A program made the position numbers and the translations under genes. Positions 26,132 through 36,639 of a DNA stretch of 64,000 nucleotides are shown here, in pieces. Source of the DNA: Actinacidiphila yanglinensis (lineage in GTDB: Bacteria; Actinomycetota; Actinomycetes; Streptomycetales; Streptomycetaceae); assembly GCF_900107965.1 (NCBI RefSeq), contig NZ_FNVU01000001.1, positions 682,001-746,000 on the forward strand, written 5' to 3'. The stretch's first letter is position 1, and the number at the start of each line of letters is the position of its first letter. The notes below the pieces were generated by a model that did not search any database, was not told the DNA's origin, and saw nothing but the letters and a program-made list of their open reading frames with translations.

Positions 26132-26275
26132 ATGGCCATCGCGCAGCGTCTCGCACCCGGGTGCAAACCCCGTGGCTGCCGCGCGCCCGCGCGGAGGGTG
26201 CTGGGGCGGCGGGTGAGATACGTGATCGGGTGCGAGCCGGGTCAGGTGAACGGCAGGCGATGGCGCCGCGGCTGA
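26132..26275 (+). CDS. trpM: Tryptophan biosynthesis modulator TrpM
   Basis: A 47-residue, very basic protein starting [22 protein letters not shown]. Its centre is [16 protein letters not shown] and it ends RRWRRG. Position between trpC and trpB, size, and the CRAPARRV...VIG.EPGQVNG pattern match what I recall of TrpM, a small actinomycete protein reported in S. coelicolor to modulate tryptophan synthesis and development. Two cysteines in CKPRGC may be functional. It is short enough to be missed by length-filtered gene finders. It has its own putative promoter and ends 49 bases before trpB, so the three trp genes may be cotranscribed. Confidence 0.75.
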   Translation: MAIAQRLAPGCKPRGCRAPARRVLGRRVRYVIGCEPGQVNGRRWRRG

Positions 26276-26324
26276 GCCGCCCCGCAGCTGTCAGCCCGAC
26301 CACCACACCCGCCAGGGGACACGT

Positions 26325-27578
26325 ATGTCCGACACACCAGACGAGAACACCTACTTCCTGCCCGATCCGGACGGCGCCGTGCCGAGCCCGGAGGGCTACT
26401 TCGGCCCGTTCGGCGGCAAGTTCATCCCGGAGGCGCTGGTCGCCGCCGTGGACGAGGTCGCCGCGGAGTACGAGAAGGCCAAGACCGACCCGGCCTTCGC
26501 CGCCGAGCTGAACGACCTGATGGTCAACTACGCGGGCCGGCCCAGCGCGTTGACGGAGGTGCGGCGGTTCGCCGAGCACGCCGGCGGCGCGCGGGTCTTC
26601 CTGAAGCGCGAGGACCTCAACCACACCGGCTCGCACAAGATCAACAACGTGCTGGGCCAGACCCTGCTCACCAAGCGCATGGGCAAGACCCGGGTGATCG
26701 CGGAGACCGGCGCGGGCCAGCACGGCGTGGCGACGGCCACCGCGTGCGCCCTGTTCGGCCTCGACTGCACGATCTACATGGGCGAGATCGACACGCGCCG
26801 CCAGGCGCTGAACGTCGCGCGGATGCGCATGCTCGGCGCCGAGGTGGTCTCGGTGACCTCGGGCAGCCGCACCCTGAAGGACGCCATCAACGAGGCGTTC
26901 CGCGACTGGGTGGCCAACGTCGACCGCACCCACTACCTGTTCGGCACCGTCGCGGGCCCGCACCCGTTCCCCGCGCTGGTCCGCGACTTCCACCGGGTGA
27001 TCGGCGTCGAGGCCCGGCGCCAGCTCCTGGAGCGCACCGGGCGGCTGCCCGACGCCGCGGTGGCGTGCGTCGGCGGCGGCTCCAACGCGATGGGCCTGTT
27101 CCACGCCTTCCTGCCGGACACCTCGGTGCGGCTGGTCGGGTGCGAGCCGGCCGGCCACGGTGTGGACACCGGCGAGCACGCCGCGACCCTCACCGCCGGC
27201 GAGCCCGGCATCCTGCACGGCTCCCGCTCGTACGTCCTGCAGGACGACGAGGGTCAGATCACCGAGCCCTACTCCATCTCGGCCGGGCTGGACTACCCCG
27301 GCGTCGGACCGGAGCACTCGTTCCTGAAGGACACCGGCCGCGCCGAGTACCGCGCCGTGACCGACGACGCCGCGATGCAGGCGCTGCGGCTGCTGTCCGG
27401 CACCGAGGGCATCATCCCCGCCATCGAGAGCGCGCACGCGCTGGCCGGGGCGCTGGAGATCGGCCGCGACCTGGGCCCGGAGGGCCTGGTCCTGGTGAAC
27501 CTGTCCGGCCGCGGCGACAAGGACATGGACACCGCCGCCCGCTACTTCGGGCTCTACGACGAGGGGGACGCGAAGTGA
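26325..27578 (+). CDS. trpB: Tryptophan synthase beta subunit
   Basis: 417 residues, PLP enzyme that joins indole and serine to make tryptophan. The PLP lysine is in [12 protein letters not shown], the phosphate-binding loop is GGGSNAMG, and [14 protein letters not shown] is the active-site glutamate region. It starts [27 protein letters not shown], as in the TrpB1 type that pairs with TrpA. It overlaps trpA by four bases (GTGA at 27575), giving coupled synthesis of the two subunits of the alpha2-beta2 complex. Confidence 0.95.
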   Translation: MSDTPDENTYFLPDPDGAVPSPEGYFGPFGGKFIPEALVAAVDEVAAEYEKAKTDPAFAAELNDLMVNYAGRPSALTEVRRFAEHAGGARVFLKREDLNHTGSHKINNVLGQTLLTKRMGKTRVIAETGAGQHGVATATACALFGLDCTIYMGEIDTRRQALNVARMRMLGAEVVSVTSGSRTLKDAINEAFRDWVANVDRTHYLFGTVAGPHPFPALVRDFHRVIGVEARRQLLERTGRLPDAAVACVGGGSNAMGLFHAFLPDTSVRLVGCEPAGHGVDTGEHAATLTAGEPGILHGSRSYVLQDDEGQITEPYSISAGLDYPGVGPEHSFLKDTGRAEYRAVTDDAAMQALRLLSGTEGIIPAIESAHALAGALEIGRDLGPEGLVLVNLSGRGDKDMDTAARYFGLYDEGDAK

Positions 27579-28393
27579 GCGGCACCATCACGCTTCTGGA
27601 ACGGACCCTCGCGGTCGCCCGGACCGAGCAGCGCGCCGCGCTCGTCGCCTACCTCCCGGCCGGGTTCCCGACCGTCGAGGGCGGCATCGAGGCGGTCAAG
27701 GCGGCGTTCGAGGGCGGCGCCGACATCGTCGAGGTGGGGCTGCCGCACAGTGACCCCGTCCTGGACGGGCCGGTCATCCAGACCGCCGACGACATCGCGC
27801 TCAACAAGAACCACGTCCGCATCGCGGACGTCCTGCGCACCGTGCGCGAGGGGCACGCCGCCAGCGGCAAGCCGGTCCTGGTCATGACGTACTGGAACCC
27901 GGTCGACCGCTACGGCGCCGAGCGGTTCGCCGCGGAACTGGCCGACGCGGGCGGCGCGGGCTGCATCCTGCCCGACCTGCCGGTGGAGGAGTCCGAGGGG
28001 TGGCGGAAGGCGGCCCAGGCGCACGGACTGGCCACCGTCTTCGTCGTCGCCCCCTCCAGCCGCGACGAGCGGCTGGCGCGGATCACCTCGGCCGGCAGCG
28101 GCTTCGTCTACGCGGCGTCCCTCATGGGCGTCACCGGGACCCGGGCGAGCGTCGGCGAGCAGGCGGCCGGGCTGGTCGCGCGCACCCGCGCGACCACGGA
28201 GCTGCCGGTGTGCGTCGGGCTCGGCGTCTCCAACGCCGAGCAGGCCGCGGAGGTCGCTTCCTTCGCGGACGGGGTCATCGTCGGTTCCGCGTTCGTGCAG
28301 CGGCTGCTCGACCACGAGGAACTCTCCGAGGGGTTGGCCGCGGTACGGTCCCTCGCGGCCGACCTCGCGCGGGGCGTGCGCCGGGCGCCCTGA
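27575..28393 (+). CDS. trpA: Tryptophan synthase alpha subunit
   Basis: 272 residues, barrel enzyme that splits indole-3-glycerol phosphate and channels indole to TrpB. The catalytic glutamate lies in [20 protein letters not shown], where the aspartate of LDGP is the second acid. YWNPVDRYG and [12 protein letters not shown] are the typical later strands. Most TrpA proteins have PFSDP where this has PHSDP, a mild variation. It is the last trp gene here; a repeat with a long palindrome follows. Confidence 0.95.
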   Translation: MSGTITLLERTLAVARTEQRAALVAYLPAGFPTVEGGIEAVKAAFEGGADIVEVGLPHSDPVLDGPVIQTADDIALNKNHVRIADVLRTVREGHAASGKPVLVMTYWNPVDRYGAERFAAELADAGGAGCILPDLPVEESEGWRKAAQAHGLATVFVVAPSSRDERLARITSAGSGFVYAASLMGVTGTRASVGEQAAGLVARTRATTELPVCVGLGVSNAEQAAEVASFADGVIVGSAFVQRLLDHEELSEGLAAVRSLAADLARGVRRAP

Positions 28394-28414
28394 CCCCCCA
28401 AGCCGCCCCGTCCT

Positions 28415-28600
28415 CCTGGTCGAGGGACCACCCGCCGGTGGTGGGCTTGTCGCGCAGTTCCCCGCGCCCCCGGATATGCCCGGGTACTCCTGGGCAAGCC
28501 AGGTGCGAGCCGCACGTACAAGGGGCGCGGGGAACTGCGCGAGCAACCACCGCGGACCGCAAGGTCCCCTGACAACAGGACGGGGCACCCCGGAGGGTCC
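28415..28600. repeat. Dispersed mosaic repeat, trpA-dsbA gap
   Basis: A perfect 20-bp inverted repeat (28451-28470 and 28522-28541) surrounds a 51-bp centre. The 19-mer of the other copies appears inverted at 28423-28441 with one mismatch. It lies 58 bases after trpA and can terminate the trp operon. Confidence 0.8.
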
Positions 28601-28689
28601 GCTCACCCTTGCGGGGGCAATCCTTCACTCGCCCGGGCGAAATTCCCGCCTCGCACAAGCCGAGCGCAGCGCCCCCGCGTTGGAACGAC

Positions 28690-29511
28690 GTGAGCGAGAA
28701 GAACCGGAACGGAAAAGTCAGCGCGCGGCAGGCGCTGCAGGCGCAGCGCGAGAAGGACAAGGCCCGGGCCAAGCGGAAGCGGACGCTGACCGTGGCGGGC
28801 GGGGTGGTCGTGGTGATCGCGATCGCCGCGGGCATCTCCATCGCCGTGGCGAACAGCGGCAGCGGCAAGAGCAGCGGCAGCGACTCCGCGGGCACCGTGA
28901 CCGCGCCGCGCGGCGCCATCGGGAAGGACAACCTGGTGATCCCGGTCGGCGCCGCCGACGCGCCGTCCACGCTGACCATCTACGAGGACTTCCGCTGCCC
29001 GGCCTGCGACGCCTTCGAGAAGAGCTTCACGCCGACGATCCACGGCCTGGAGGACAGCGGCGCGATGCGCACCGAGTACCACCTGGTCACCCTCATCGAC
29101 GGCAATCTCGGCGGCGACGGCTCGCTGAACGCGGCGAACGCGGCGGCCTGCGCCCAGGACGCGGGCAAGTTCCGCGCCTACCACGACGTGCTCTACGCCA
29201 ACCAGCCGGACGAGCAGGACGACAAGTTCGGCGACAAGAAGAACCTGCTCACCCTCGCGGGCAAGGTTCCCGGGCTGCGGACCGCCGCCTTCACCGCCTG
29301 CGTGGACAACGGCACCCACAACGCGTGGGTGAAGAAGTCCAACGACGCGTTCAACACCGCCGGCTTCAATTCCACCCCGACCGTGCTGCTCAACGGCAAG
29401 AACATCTACAGCAACGCGGCGCTGACCCCCGCGCTGCTGAAGACGATGGTCGAGGCGGCGAACAAGGGCAAGAAGCCCGGCACCGTCACCGCCACGCCCA
29501 GCCCGTCCTGA
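28690..29511 (+). CDS. Membrane-anchored DsbA-like thioredoxin-fold protein
   Basis: 273 residues. A very basic cytoplasmic start (to ~31) is followed by one transmembrane anchor (TLTVAGGVVVVIAIAAGISIAVA, ~32-54) and an extracellular thioredoxin fold of the DsbA/Thioredoxin_4 type. The redox motif is Cys103-Pro-Ala-Cys106 in YEDFRCPACDAFEK; the cis-proline loop is STPTVLLNGK. A second cysteine pair (AAACAQD and FTACVDN) could be structural. The start GTG 28690 matches the MSEKNR beginning of relatives. It probably forms or isomerises disulfides in secreted proteins. Confidence 0.85.
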   Translation: MSEKNRNGKVSARQALQAQREKDKARAKRKRTLTVAGGVVVVIAIAAGISIAVANSGSGKSSGSDSAGTVTAPRGAIGKDNLVIPVGAADAPSTLTIYEDFRCPACDAFEKSFTPTIHGLEDSGAMRTEYHLVTLIDGNLGGDGSLNAANAAACAQDAGKFRAYHDVLYANQPDEQDDKFGDKKNLLTLAGKVPGLRTAAFTACVDNGTHNAWVKKSNDAFNTAGFNSTPTVLLNGKNIYSNAALTPALLKTMVEAANKGKKPGTVTATPSPS

Positions 29512-29619
29512 CCCCGCTCCCGACCCGTTCCCCGACCCCGTCCTCGGCCGTGACGTTATCCATACGTAGCCGGGCGGCTTGCCCTACCACCCGCCCGGCA
29601 CGGTACGGTCGGCATTGCC

Positions 29620-30660
29620 ATGAAGCTTGCATACATTCCCAGTCCCTCCCACGGGGTCGTCCATCTCGGACCCATCCCGCTGCGGGGCTACGCGTTCTGC
29701 ATCATCATCGGTGTCTTCGTTGCCATCTGGCTCGGGAACAAGCGGTGGATCGCCCGCGGCGGCAAGCGGGAGACCGTCGCGGACATCGCGGTGTGGGCGG
29801 TGCCGTTCGGCCTGGTCGGCGGTCGCCTCTACCACGTGATCACCGACTACGAGCTGTACTTCACCAACGGCAACGACTGGGTGAACGCCTTCAAGGTCTG
29901 GGACGGCGGGCTGGGCATCTGGGGCGCGATCGCCCTGGGTGCGCTCGGCGCGTGGATCGGCTGCCGCCGGCGCGGCATCGCGCTCCCCGCCTACGCCGAC
30001 GCGATCGCCCCGGGCATCGCCTTCGCGCAGGCCATCGGCCGCTGGGGCAACTGGTTCAACCAGGAGCTGTACGGCAACCACACCACCCTGCCGTGGGGCC
30101 TGAAGATCACCAGCACCGCGGGTGACCGGATCCCCGGTGTCTACCAGCCGACGTTCCTGTACGAGTGCCTCTGGTGCATCGGCGTCGGCTTCCTGGTGAT
30201 CTGGGCCGACCGGCGCTTCCGGCTCGGGCACGGCCGCGCCTTCGCGCTGTACGTGGCGGCCTACTGCGTGGGCCGCGGCTGGATCGAGCACCTTCGGTCC
30301 GACTACGCCCACCACATCCTGGGCCTGCGTCTCAACGACTGGACGGCGATCATCGTCTTCCTCGCCGCGGTGCTCTACCTGGTGCTGTCGGCCCGGATGC
30401 GGCCCGGCCGGGAGACCGTGGTCGAGCCGGACACCGCGGTGGCGGTTGCGGGCGACGCGGAGGCGCCGTCCGAGGCAGGCGAGAACGCCGAGGCCGGCAC
30501 TCCCGTACTGACCAAGGCCGCGAAGGGTGCGGAAGGTTCCGAGGGCTCCGACGCCTCCGGCACCACCGACGAGCCCGCGGCGGCGCCGGACTCCGACGCC
30601 GGTGACGTGGGTGCCGCGTCCGCGACGGCGGCGTCCGAGCCGCACTCGCAGTCCTCCTGA
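29620..30660 (+). CDS. lgt: Prolipoprotein diacylglyceryl transferase
   Basis: 346 residues. It transfers diacylglycerol from phosphatidylglycerol to the lipobox cysteine of lipoproteins at the membrane. The signature IGRWGNWFNQELYG with the essential arginine is present, as are GLVGGRLYHVI, YQPTFLYECLW and the second basic region GRGWIEHLRSD. Seven or so hydrophobic helices are present. A disordered, acidic Ala/Gly/Ser tail (~275-346) extends the actinobacterial form. TACGGT at 29604-29609 may be its -10 box. Its clients in this window include the lipoproteins at 43573 and 51791. Confidence 0.95.
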   Translation: MKLAYIPSPSHGVVHLGPIPLRGYAFCIIIGVFVAIWLGNKRWIARGGKRETVADIAVWAVPFGLVGGRLYHVITDYELYFTNGNDWVNAFKVWDGGLGIWGAIALGALGAWIGCRRRGIALPAYADAIAPGIAFAQAIGRWGNWFNQELYGNHTTLPWGLKITSTAGDRIPGVYQPTFLYECLWCIGVGFLVIWADRRFRLGHGRAFALYVAAYCVGRGWIEHLRSDYAHHILGLRLNDWTAIIVFLAAVLYLVLSARMRPGRETVVEPDTAVAVAGDAEAPSEAGENAEAGTPVLTKAAKGAEGSEGSDASGTTDEPAAAPDSDAGDVGAASATAASEPHSQSS

Positions 30661-30826
30661 CCTCGTCCCGAGCACCCTCCCCTTCCGTCCGACCCGCTCG
30701 CCGTGGCGAGAAACCGCAGCTCAGGGCAGCCTTCCCTTGCTGGCGGCGGCTCGGAATGCCACGTACGGTCGAAGCGTTGCGCAGACGGACGCGGGCCGCA
30801 CGGGTGCCCGGGGGAGGGGCAGGGAC

Positions 30827-31564
30827 ATGACGACGGCCACCGTGGAGCCGGCCGGTGCGGCCGCTCCGTACCACGTACCCCAGCACTCGCACCGTGACGT
30901 CAGCGGCGGGTGGCTGCGGCCGGCGGTGTTCGGCGCGATGGACGGGCTGGTGTCGAACTTCGCGCTGATGACCGGGGTCGCCGGCGGTGACGTGGGCGCG
31001 CGGACCGTGGTGGTCACGGGCCTGGCCGGGCTGGCCGCCGGGGCGTTCTCCATGGCGGCCGGCGAGTACACCTCGGTCGCCTCGCAGCGCGAGCTGGTCG
31101 AGGCGGAGCTGGCGGTGGAGCGGATCGAGCTGGACCGCAACCCCGAGGCAGAGCTGCGGGAGCTGGCCGCGCTGTACGTCTCGCGCGGGGTGGAGCCGGA
31201 GCTCGCCCACGAGGTGGCCCGGCAGCTGTCCGCCGACCCCGAGCAGGCGCTGGAGATCCACGCCCGCGAGGAGCTGGGCGTCGACCCGACCGACCTGCCC
31301 TCGCCGCTGGTCGCGGCGGCCTCCTCGTTCGTGTGCTTCGCGCTGGGCGCGCTGCTGCCGGTGCTCCCGTACCTGCTGGGTGCGACCGTGCTGTGGCCGG
31401 CGGTGGCGCTGGCGCTGGCCGGGCTCTTCGGCTGCGGTGCGGCGGTGGCCCGGGTCACCGCGCGCTCCTGGTGGTACAGCGGGCTGCGGCAGCTCGTGCT
31501 GGGTGCCGCAGCGGGCGGCGTCACGTTCGCGCTGGGCAGCCTGATCGGCTCGGCGGTGGGCTGA
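30827..31564 (+). CDS. VIT1/CCC1-family membrane transporter
   Basis: 245 residues. VIT1/CCC1 proteins move Fe2+ or Mn2+ across membranes. The first-helix motif VFGAMDGLVSNFALMTGV and the second AAGAFSMAAGEYTSVASQREL are characteristic. A charged, helical cytoplasmic segment (~85-150) precedes three more helices. ATG 30827 has GGGGAGG upstream. Iron or manganese is inferred from the family. A hairpin follows the stop. Confidence 0.85.
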   Translation: MTTATVEPAGAAAPYHVPQHSHRDVSGGWLRPAVFGAMDGLVSNFALMTGVAGGDVGARTVVVTGLAGLAAGAFSMAAGEYTSVASQRELVEAELAVERIELDRNPEAELRELAALYVSRGVEPELAHEVARQLSADPEQALEIHAREELGVDPTDLPSPLVAAASSFVCFALGALLPVLPYLLGATVLWPAVALALAGLFGCGAAVARVTARSWWYSGLRQLVLGAAAGGVTFALGSLIGSAVG

Positions 31565-31577
31565 CGCCGCCGCTCCC

Positions 31578-31604
31578 GGCCCTGGTGGGAGCCGTCCCAG
31601 GGCC
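31578..31604 (+). terminator. Hairpin after the VIT1/CCC1 gene
   Basis: GGCCCTGG (31578-31585) pairs with CCAGGGCC (31597-31604) across an 11-nt loop, 14 bases after the stop codon. Confidence 0.55.
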
Positions 31605-31936
31605 CGGCCGGGCCGCCCCTGGCCCGCCTCCCGCGGTCCGGCGCTGAACGGCCGTACCATCGGAATCGCGGGTGGTACCGGCAACTCGCCAGAAGGTTCT
31701 GTTTCCCCCTCGTTTCAGCATCGGCCGCACGGGGCATCAGTCGGTAACCCAACCGGCTGAGCTTTCCCCCGAGGCTCGTCGAGCTGTGCGCGGGCACCCT
31801 CGCACGCAGTGCCGGGACCGTCCGTACAACCCGCGGCGCGACGCTGGCCAGAAGTAGCTGTTCCACCTTCCGATCACCACCTCGCACGTCCACATGCTGG
31901 AATCGAATATCCACTTCTCGAACATTCGTCCATCAT

Positions 31937-31952
31937 GTAACCTGCACGAAAT
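31937..31952 (+). promoter_or_regulatory. GlnR-like half-site upstream of gltB
   Basis: GTAAC, six bases, then GAAAT matches the a-b half of the Streptomyces GlnR consensus (gTnAC-n6-GAAAc). The second half expected downstream is not recognisable. It is plausible because GlnR controls nitrogen assimilation. Confidence 0.3.
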
Positions 31953-32034
31953 CGCAGAGGGCCAACGTCGTCCCTGTTGCGCATGCCCGGGGAACGGGCG
32001 ATGCATATCAGCCAATGACGACGACGGGAGAGCC

Positions 32035-35000
32035 ATGCGTTCGCGTTCCGCGTTCATGGACGGGCGCCCCGCCCCGCAGGGGATGTACGATCCCCGCAAC
32101 GAGCACGACGCCTGCGGTGTCGGTTTTGTCGCCACTCTCAGCGGCGAGGCGAGCCACGCGCTCGTCCAGCAGGCGCTCACCGTCCTGCGCAACCTGGAGC
32201 ACCGCGGTGCCACCGGCGCCGAGCCGGATTCCGGCGACGGCGCGGGCATCCTGCTCCAGATCCCGGACGCTTTCCTTCGCGAGTCCGTCGACTTCGAGCT
32301 GCCCGCCGCGGGCCAGTACGCCGTCGGGCTCGCCTTCCTCCCGCACGAGCACGACGACCGCTCCAAGGCCGTCGACGCCATCGAGCGGATCGCCGCGGAA
32401 GAGGGCCTGGCCGTCCTCGGCTGGCGCCGGATGCCGACCGATCCCGACCTGCTCGGCGCGACCGCCCGCTCCACCATGCCGTACTTCACGCAGCTCTTCG
32501 TCGCCGACGGTGACGACTCCCGCGGCGCGGAGGGCCGCCGGGCGGGCATCGACCTGGACCGGCCCGCCTTCGTGCTGCGCAAGCGCGCCGAGCGCGAGGC
32601 CGACGTGTACTTCCCGTCGCTGTCCGCGCGGACCATCGTCTACAAGGGCATGCTCACCACCGGCCAGCTGGAGCCGTTCTTCCCCGACCTGTCCGACGAG
32701 CGGTTCGCCACCGCCATCGCGCTGGTCCACTCCCGCTTCTCCACCAACACCTTCCCGAGCTGGCCGCTCGCCCACCCCTACCGGTTCGTCGCGCACAACG
32801 GCGAGATCAACACCGTCAAGGGCAACCGCAACTGGATGCGCGCCCGCGAGTCGCAGCTGGCCAGCGAGCTGTTCGGCCCGGTGCGCGGCACCGACGGGAG
32901 CGCCGCGGAGGAGCGGGGCGCCCTGGACCGGATCTTCCCGATCTGCACGCCCGGCGCGTCCGACACGGCGTCCTTCGACGAGGTGCTGGAGCTGCTGCAC
33001 CTCGGCGGCCGCTCGCTGCCGCACAGCGTGCTGATGATGATCCCCGAGGCGTGGGAGAACCACACCTCGATGGACCCCGCCCGCCGTGCCTTCTACCGCT
33101 ACCACTCCACGCTCATGGAGCCGTGGGACGGCCCGGCCTGCGTCACCTTCACCGACGGCACCCTCGTCGGCGCCGTGCTGGACCGCAACGGGCTGCGCCC
33201 CGGCCGCTACTGGGTCACCGACGACGGCCTGGTCGTGCTCGCCTCCGAGTCCGGGGTGCTGCACGACATCGCGCCGGAGAAGGTGATCCGCAAGGGCCGC
33301 CTCCAGCCGGGCCGGATGTTCCTGGTCGACACCGCCTCGCACCGCGTCGTCGAGGACGACGAGATCAAGGCCGAGATCGCCGCGCAGAACCCGTACACGG
33401 ACTGGCTGGCCGCCGGGCTGATCAACCTGCCCGACCTGCCCGAGCGCGAGCACATCGTGCACACCCACGCCTCGGTCACCCGCCGCCAGCAGACCTTCGG
33501 CTACACCGAGGAGGAGCTGCGGGTCCTGCTCGCGCCGATGGCCCGCACCGGCGCCGAGCCGATCGGCTCGATGGGCACCGACTCGCCGATCGCGGCGCTG
33601 TCGGACCGGCCGCGGCTGCTGTTCGACTACTTCACCCAGCTCTTCGCGCAGGTCACCAACCCGCCGCTGGACGCCATCCGCGAGGAACTGGTCACCTCGC
33701 TGATCTCCACGATCGGCCCCTCCGGGAACCTGCTGGAGCCCAGCCCCGCGTCGTGCCGCAACATCACCCTGCCCTTCCCGGTGATCGACAACGACGAGCT
33801 GGCCAAGCTCATCCACGTCAACGCCGACGGCGACCTGCCCGGGCTGAAGAGCGCCACGCTGTCCGGCCTGTACCGGGTCAGCGGCGGCGGCGAGGCACTC
33901 GCCGCGCGACTGGCCGAGATGTGCGCCGAGGCCGACGCCGCCATAGAGGACGGTGCCCGGCTGATCGTGCTGTCCGACCGGCACTCCGACGCCGAGCACG
34001 CCCCGATCCCGTCTCTGCTGCTCACCTCCGCGGTCCACCACCACCTGATCCGCACCAAGCAGCGCACCCAGGTCGGCCTGATCGTCGAGGCCGGCGACGT
34101 CCGCGAGGTGCACCACGTCGCCCTGCTGATCGGCTACGGCGCGGCGGCGGTCAACCCGTACCTGGCGATGGAGTCCGTCGAGGACCTGGTGCGGGCCGGT
34201 ACCTTCCTGCCCGGCGTCGACGCCGAGACCGCGATGCGCAACCTGATCAAGGCGCTCGGCAAGGGCGTCCTGAAGGTCATGTCGAAGATGGGCATCTCCA
34301 CCGTCGCCTCCTACCGCGGCGCGCAGGTCTTCGAGGCGGTCGGCCTGGACGCCGACTTCGTCGACACCTACTTCCACCTCACCGACACGAAGATCGGCGG
34401 GGCGGGCATCGACGTCGTCGCGCGGGAGGTCGCCGCCCGGCACGTCAAGGCGTACCCGGTCTCCGGCATCCCCGCCGCGCACCGGCGGCTGGAGATCGGC
34501 GGCGAGTACCAGTGGCGCCGCGAGGGCGAGCCGCACCTGTTCGACCCGGACACGGTCTTCCGGCTCCAGCACGCCACCCGCACCCGGCGCTACGACATCT
34601 TCCAGCAGTACACCTCCCGCGTGAACGAGCAGTCCGAGCGGCTGATGACGCTGCGCGGCCTGTTCGGCCTGAAGCACGAGCGTCCGGCCGTCCCGATCGA
34701 CGAGGTCGAGCCGGTCAGCGAGATCGTCCGGCGGTTCTCCACCGGCGCGATGTCGTACGGCTCGATCTCCCGCGAGGCGCACGAGACGCTCGCCATCGCG
34801 ATGAACCAGCTCGGCGGCAAGTCCAACACCGGCGAGGGCGGCGAGGACCCGGACCGGCTGTACGACCCGGCCCGGCGCAGCGCCATCAAGCAGGTCGCCT
34901 CCGGCCGCTTCGGGGTCACCTCGGAGTACCTGGTCAACGCGGACGACATCCAGATCAAGATGGCCCAGGGCGCCAAGCCCGGCGAGGGCGGCCAGCTGCC

Positions 35001-36639
35001 CGGCCACAAGGTCTACCCGTGGATCGCCGGCACCCGGCACTCCACCGCGGGCGTCGGCCTGATCTCGCCGCCGCCGCACCACGACATCTACTCCATCGAG
35101 GACCTCGCCCAGCTCATCCACGACCTGAAGAACGCCAACCCCCGGGCCCGCGTGCACGTCAAGCTGGTCTCCGAGGTCGGCGTCGGCACGGTCGCGGCAG
35201 GCGTGTCCAAGGCGCACGCCGACGTGGTGCTGATCTCCGGCCACGACGGCGGCACAGGCGCCTCGCCGCTCACCTCGCTCAAGCACGCGGGCGGCCCCTG
35301 GGAGCTGGGACTGGCCGAGACGCAGCAGACCCTGCTGCTCAACGGGCTGCGGGACCGGATCGTCGTGCAGACCGACGGCCAGCTCAAGACCGGCCGGGAC
35401 GTGGTCATCGCGGCGCTGCTCGGCGCCGAGGAGTTCGGCTTCGCCACCGCGCCGCTGGTCGTCTCCGGCTGCATCATGATGCGCGTCTGCCACCTGGACA
35501 CCTGCCCGGTCGGCGTCGCCACCCAGAACCCGGTGCTGCGCGACCGCTTCTCCGGCAAGCCGGAGTTCGTGGTGAACTTCTTCGAGTTCATCGCCGAGGA
35601 GGTCCGCGAGCTCCTCGCCGAGCTGGGCTTCCGCTCGATCGAGGAGGCCGTCGGCCACGCCGAACTCATCGACGCCGGGCGCGCGGTGGACCACTGGAAG
35701 GCGGAGGGCCTGGACCTGGCGCCGCTGCTGTACGTGCCGGAACTGCCCGAGGGCGCGGCACTGCACCGCACCACCGCCCAGGACCACGGGCTGGACCGCG
35801 CGCTCGACAACGAGCTGATCCGGCTCGCCGCCGAGGCGCTGGAGTCCGGCGCCCCGGTCCGCGCCCAGGTGCCGATCCGCAACGTCAACCGCACCGTCGG
35901 CACCATGCTCGGCCACGAGGTGACGAAGAAGTACGGCGGCGCGGGCCTGCCGCAGGACACCATCGACATCACCTTCACCGGCTCCGCGGGCCAGTCCTTC
36001 GGCGCGTTCCTGCCCCAGGGCATCACCCTGCGGCTGGAGGGCGACGCCAACGACTACGTCGGCAAGGGCCTGTCCGGCGGCCGCGTGATCGTCCGCCCGG
36101 ACCGCGGCGCGGACCACCTCGCCGAGGAGTCGACCATCGCGGGCAACACCATCGCCTACGGCGCGACCGGCGGCGAGCTGTTCCTGCGCGGCCGCACCGG
36201 CGAGCGGTTCTGCGTGCGCAACTCCGGCGCGACCGTCGTCGCCGAGGGCGTCGGCGACCACGGCTGCGAGTACATGACCGGCGGCCGGGCCGTGGTGCTC
36301 GGCAGCACCGGCCGGAACTTCGCGGCCGGCATGTCCGGCGGCATCGCCTACCTGCTGGACCTCGACCCGGACTGCGTCAACCCCGGGATGGTCGAGGTCG
36401 AGCAGCTGACGGCCGACGACATCACCTGGCTGCACGACGTGGTGCGGCGCCACCTGGAGGAGACCGGCTCCACCGTCGCCGAGCGGCTGCTCGCCGACTG
36501 GGGCAGCGCCCTCACCCGCTTCGGCAAGGTCATGCCGAGGGACTACAAGGCAGTGCTCGCCGCCAAGAACGCCGCCGAGCAGGCCGGACTCTCGGAGTCC
36601 GAGACCACCGCGAAGATGATGGAGGCGGCAAATGGCTGA
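32035..36639 (+). CDS. gltB: Glutamate synthase large (alpha) subunit
   Basis: 1534 residues. It makes two glutamates from glutamine and 2-oxoglutarate. A 26-residue propeptide precedes catalytic Cys27 ([10 protein letters not shown]) of the class II amidotransferase domain (27-~430). A central domain and the FMN synthase domain (about 850-1200; [19 protein letters not shown]) follow, with 3Fe-4S cysteines in [15 protein letters not shown]. The C-terminal GXGXG beta-helix domain ends the protein ([22 protein letters not shown]). ATG 32035 has GGGAG at good spacing; upstream ATGs lack this. It overlaps gltD by 8 bases. Confidence 0.95.
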   Translation: MRSRSAFMDGRPAPQGMYDPRNEHDACGVGFVATLSGEASHALVQQALTVLRNLEHRGATGAEPDSGDGAGILLQIPDAFLRESVDFELPAAGQYAVGLAFLPHEHDDRSKAVDAIERIAAEEGLAVLGWRRMPTDPDLLGATARSTMPYFTQLFVADGDDSRGAEGRRAGIDLDRPAFVLRKRAEREADVYFPSLSARTIVYKGMLTTGQLEPFFPDLSDERFATAIALVHSRFSTNTFPSWPLAHPYRFVAHNGEINTVKGNRNWMRARESQLASELFGPVRGTDGSAAEERGALDRIFPICTPGASDTASFDEVLELLHLGGRSLPHSVLMMIPEAWENHTSMDPARRAFYRYHSTLMEPWDGPACVTFTDGTLVGAVLDRNGLRPGRYWVTDDGLVVLASESGVLHDIAPEKVIRKGRLQPGRMFLVDTASHRVVEDDEIKAEIAAQNPYTDWLAAGLINLPDLPEREHIVHTHASVTRRQQTFGYTEEELRVLLAPMARTGAEPIGSMGTDSPIAALSDRPRLLFDYFTQLFAQVTNPPLDAIREELVTSLISTIGPSGNLLEPSPASCRNITLPFPVIDNDELAKLIHVNADGDLPGLKSATLSGLYRVSGGGEALAARLAEMCAEADAAIEDGARLIVLSDRHSDAEHAPIPSLLLTSAVHHHLIRTKQRTQVGLIVEAGDVREVHHVALLIGYGAAAVNPYLAMESVEDLVRAGTFLPGVDAETAMRNLIKALGKGVLKVMSKMGISTVASYRGAQVFEAVGLDADFVDTYFHLTDTKIGGAGIDVVAREVAARHVKAYPVSGIPAAHRRLEIGGEYQWRREGEPHLFDPDTVFRLQHATRTRRYDIFQQYTSRVNEQSERLMTLRGLFGLKHERPAVPIDEVEPVSEIVRRFSTGAMSYGSISREAHETLAIAMNQLGGKSNTGEGGEDPDRLYDPARRSAIKQVASGRFGVTSEYLVNADDIQIKMAQGAKPGEGGQLPGHKVYPWIAGTRHSTAGVGLISPPPHHDIYSIEDLAQLIHDLKNANPRARVHVKLVSEVGVGTVAAGVSKAHADVVLISGHDGGTGASPLTSLKHAGGPWELGLAETQQTLLLNGLRDRIVVQTDGQLKTGRDVVIAALLGAEEFGFATAPLVVSGCIMMRVCHLDTCPVGVATQNPVLRDRFSGKPEFVVNFFEFIAEEVRELLAELGFRSIEEAVGHAELIDAGRAVDHWKAEGLDLAPLLYVPELPEGAALHRTTAQDHGLDRALDNELIRLAAEALESGAPVRAQVPIRNVNRTVGTMLGHEVTKKYGGAGLPQDTIDITFTGSAGQSFGAFLPQGITLRLEGDANDYVGKGLSGGRVIVRPDRGADHLAEESTIAGNTIAYGATGGELFLRGRTGERFCVRNSGATVVAEGVGDHGCEYMTGGRAVVLGSTGRNFAAGMSGGIAYLLDLDPDCVNPGMVEVEQLTADDITWLHDVVRRHLEETGSTVAERLLADWGSALTRFGKVMPRDYKAVLAAKNAAEQAGLSESETTAKMMEAANG

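Larger units (their letters stand above)
31565..32034. other. Intergenic region upstream of gltB
   Basis: 470 bases without a gene. It contains a terminator hairpin at its start, a less GC-rich stretch (about 31660-31960) likely to hold the gltB promoter, and a GlnR-like half-site just before the leader. I see no other feature. Confidence 0.6.

Noticed and set aside
8209..28393. Secondary-metabolite cluster built from his/trp genes
   Set aside because: All enzymes are single-copy primary biosynthesis genes in conserved order; no synthetase, tailoring or resistance genes are present.
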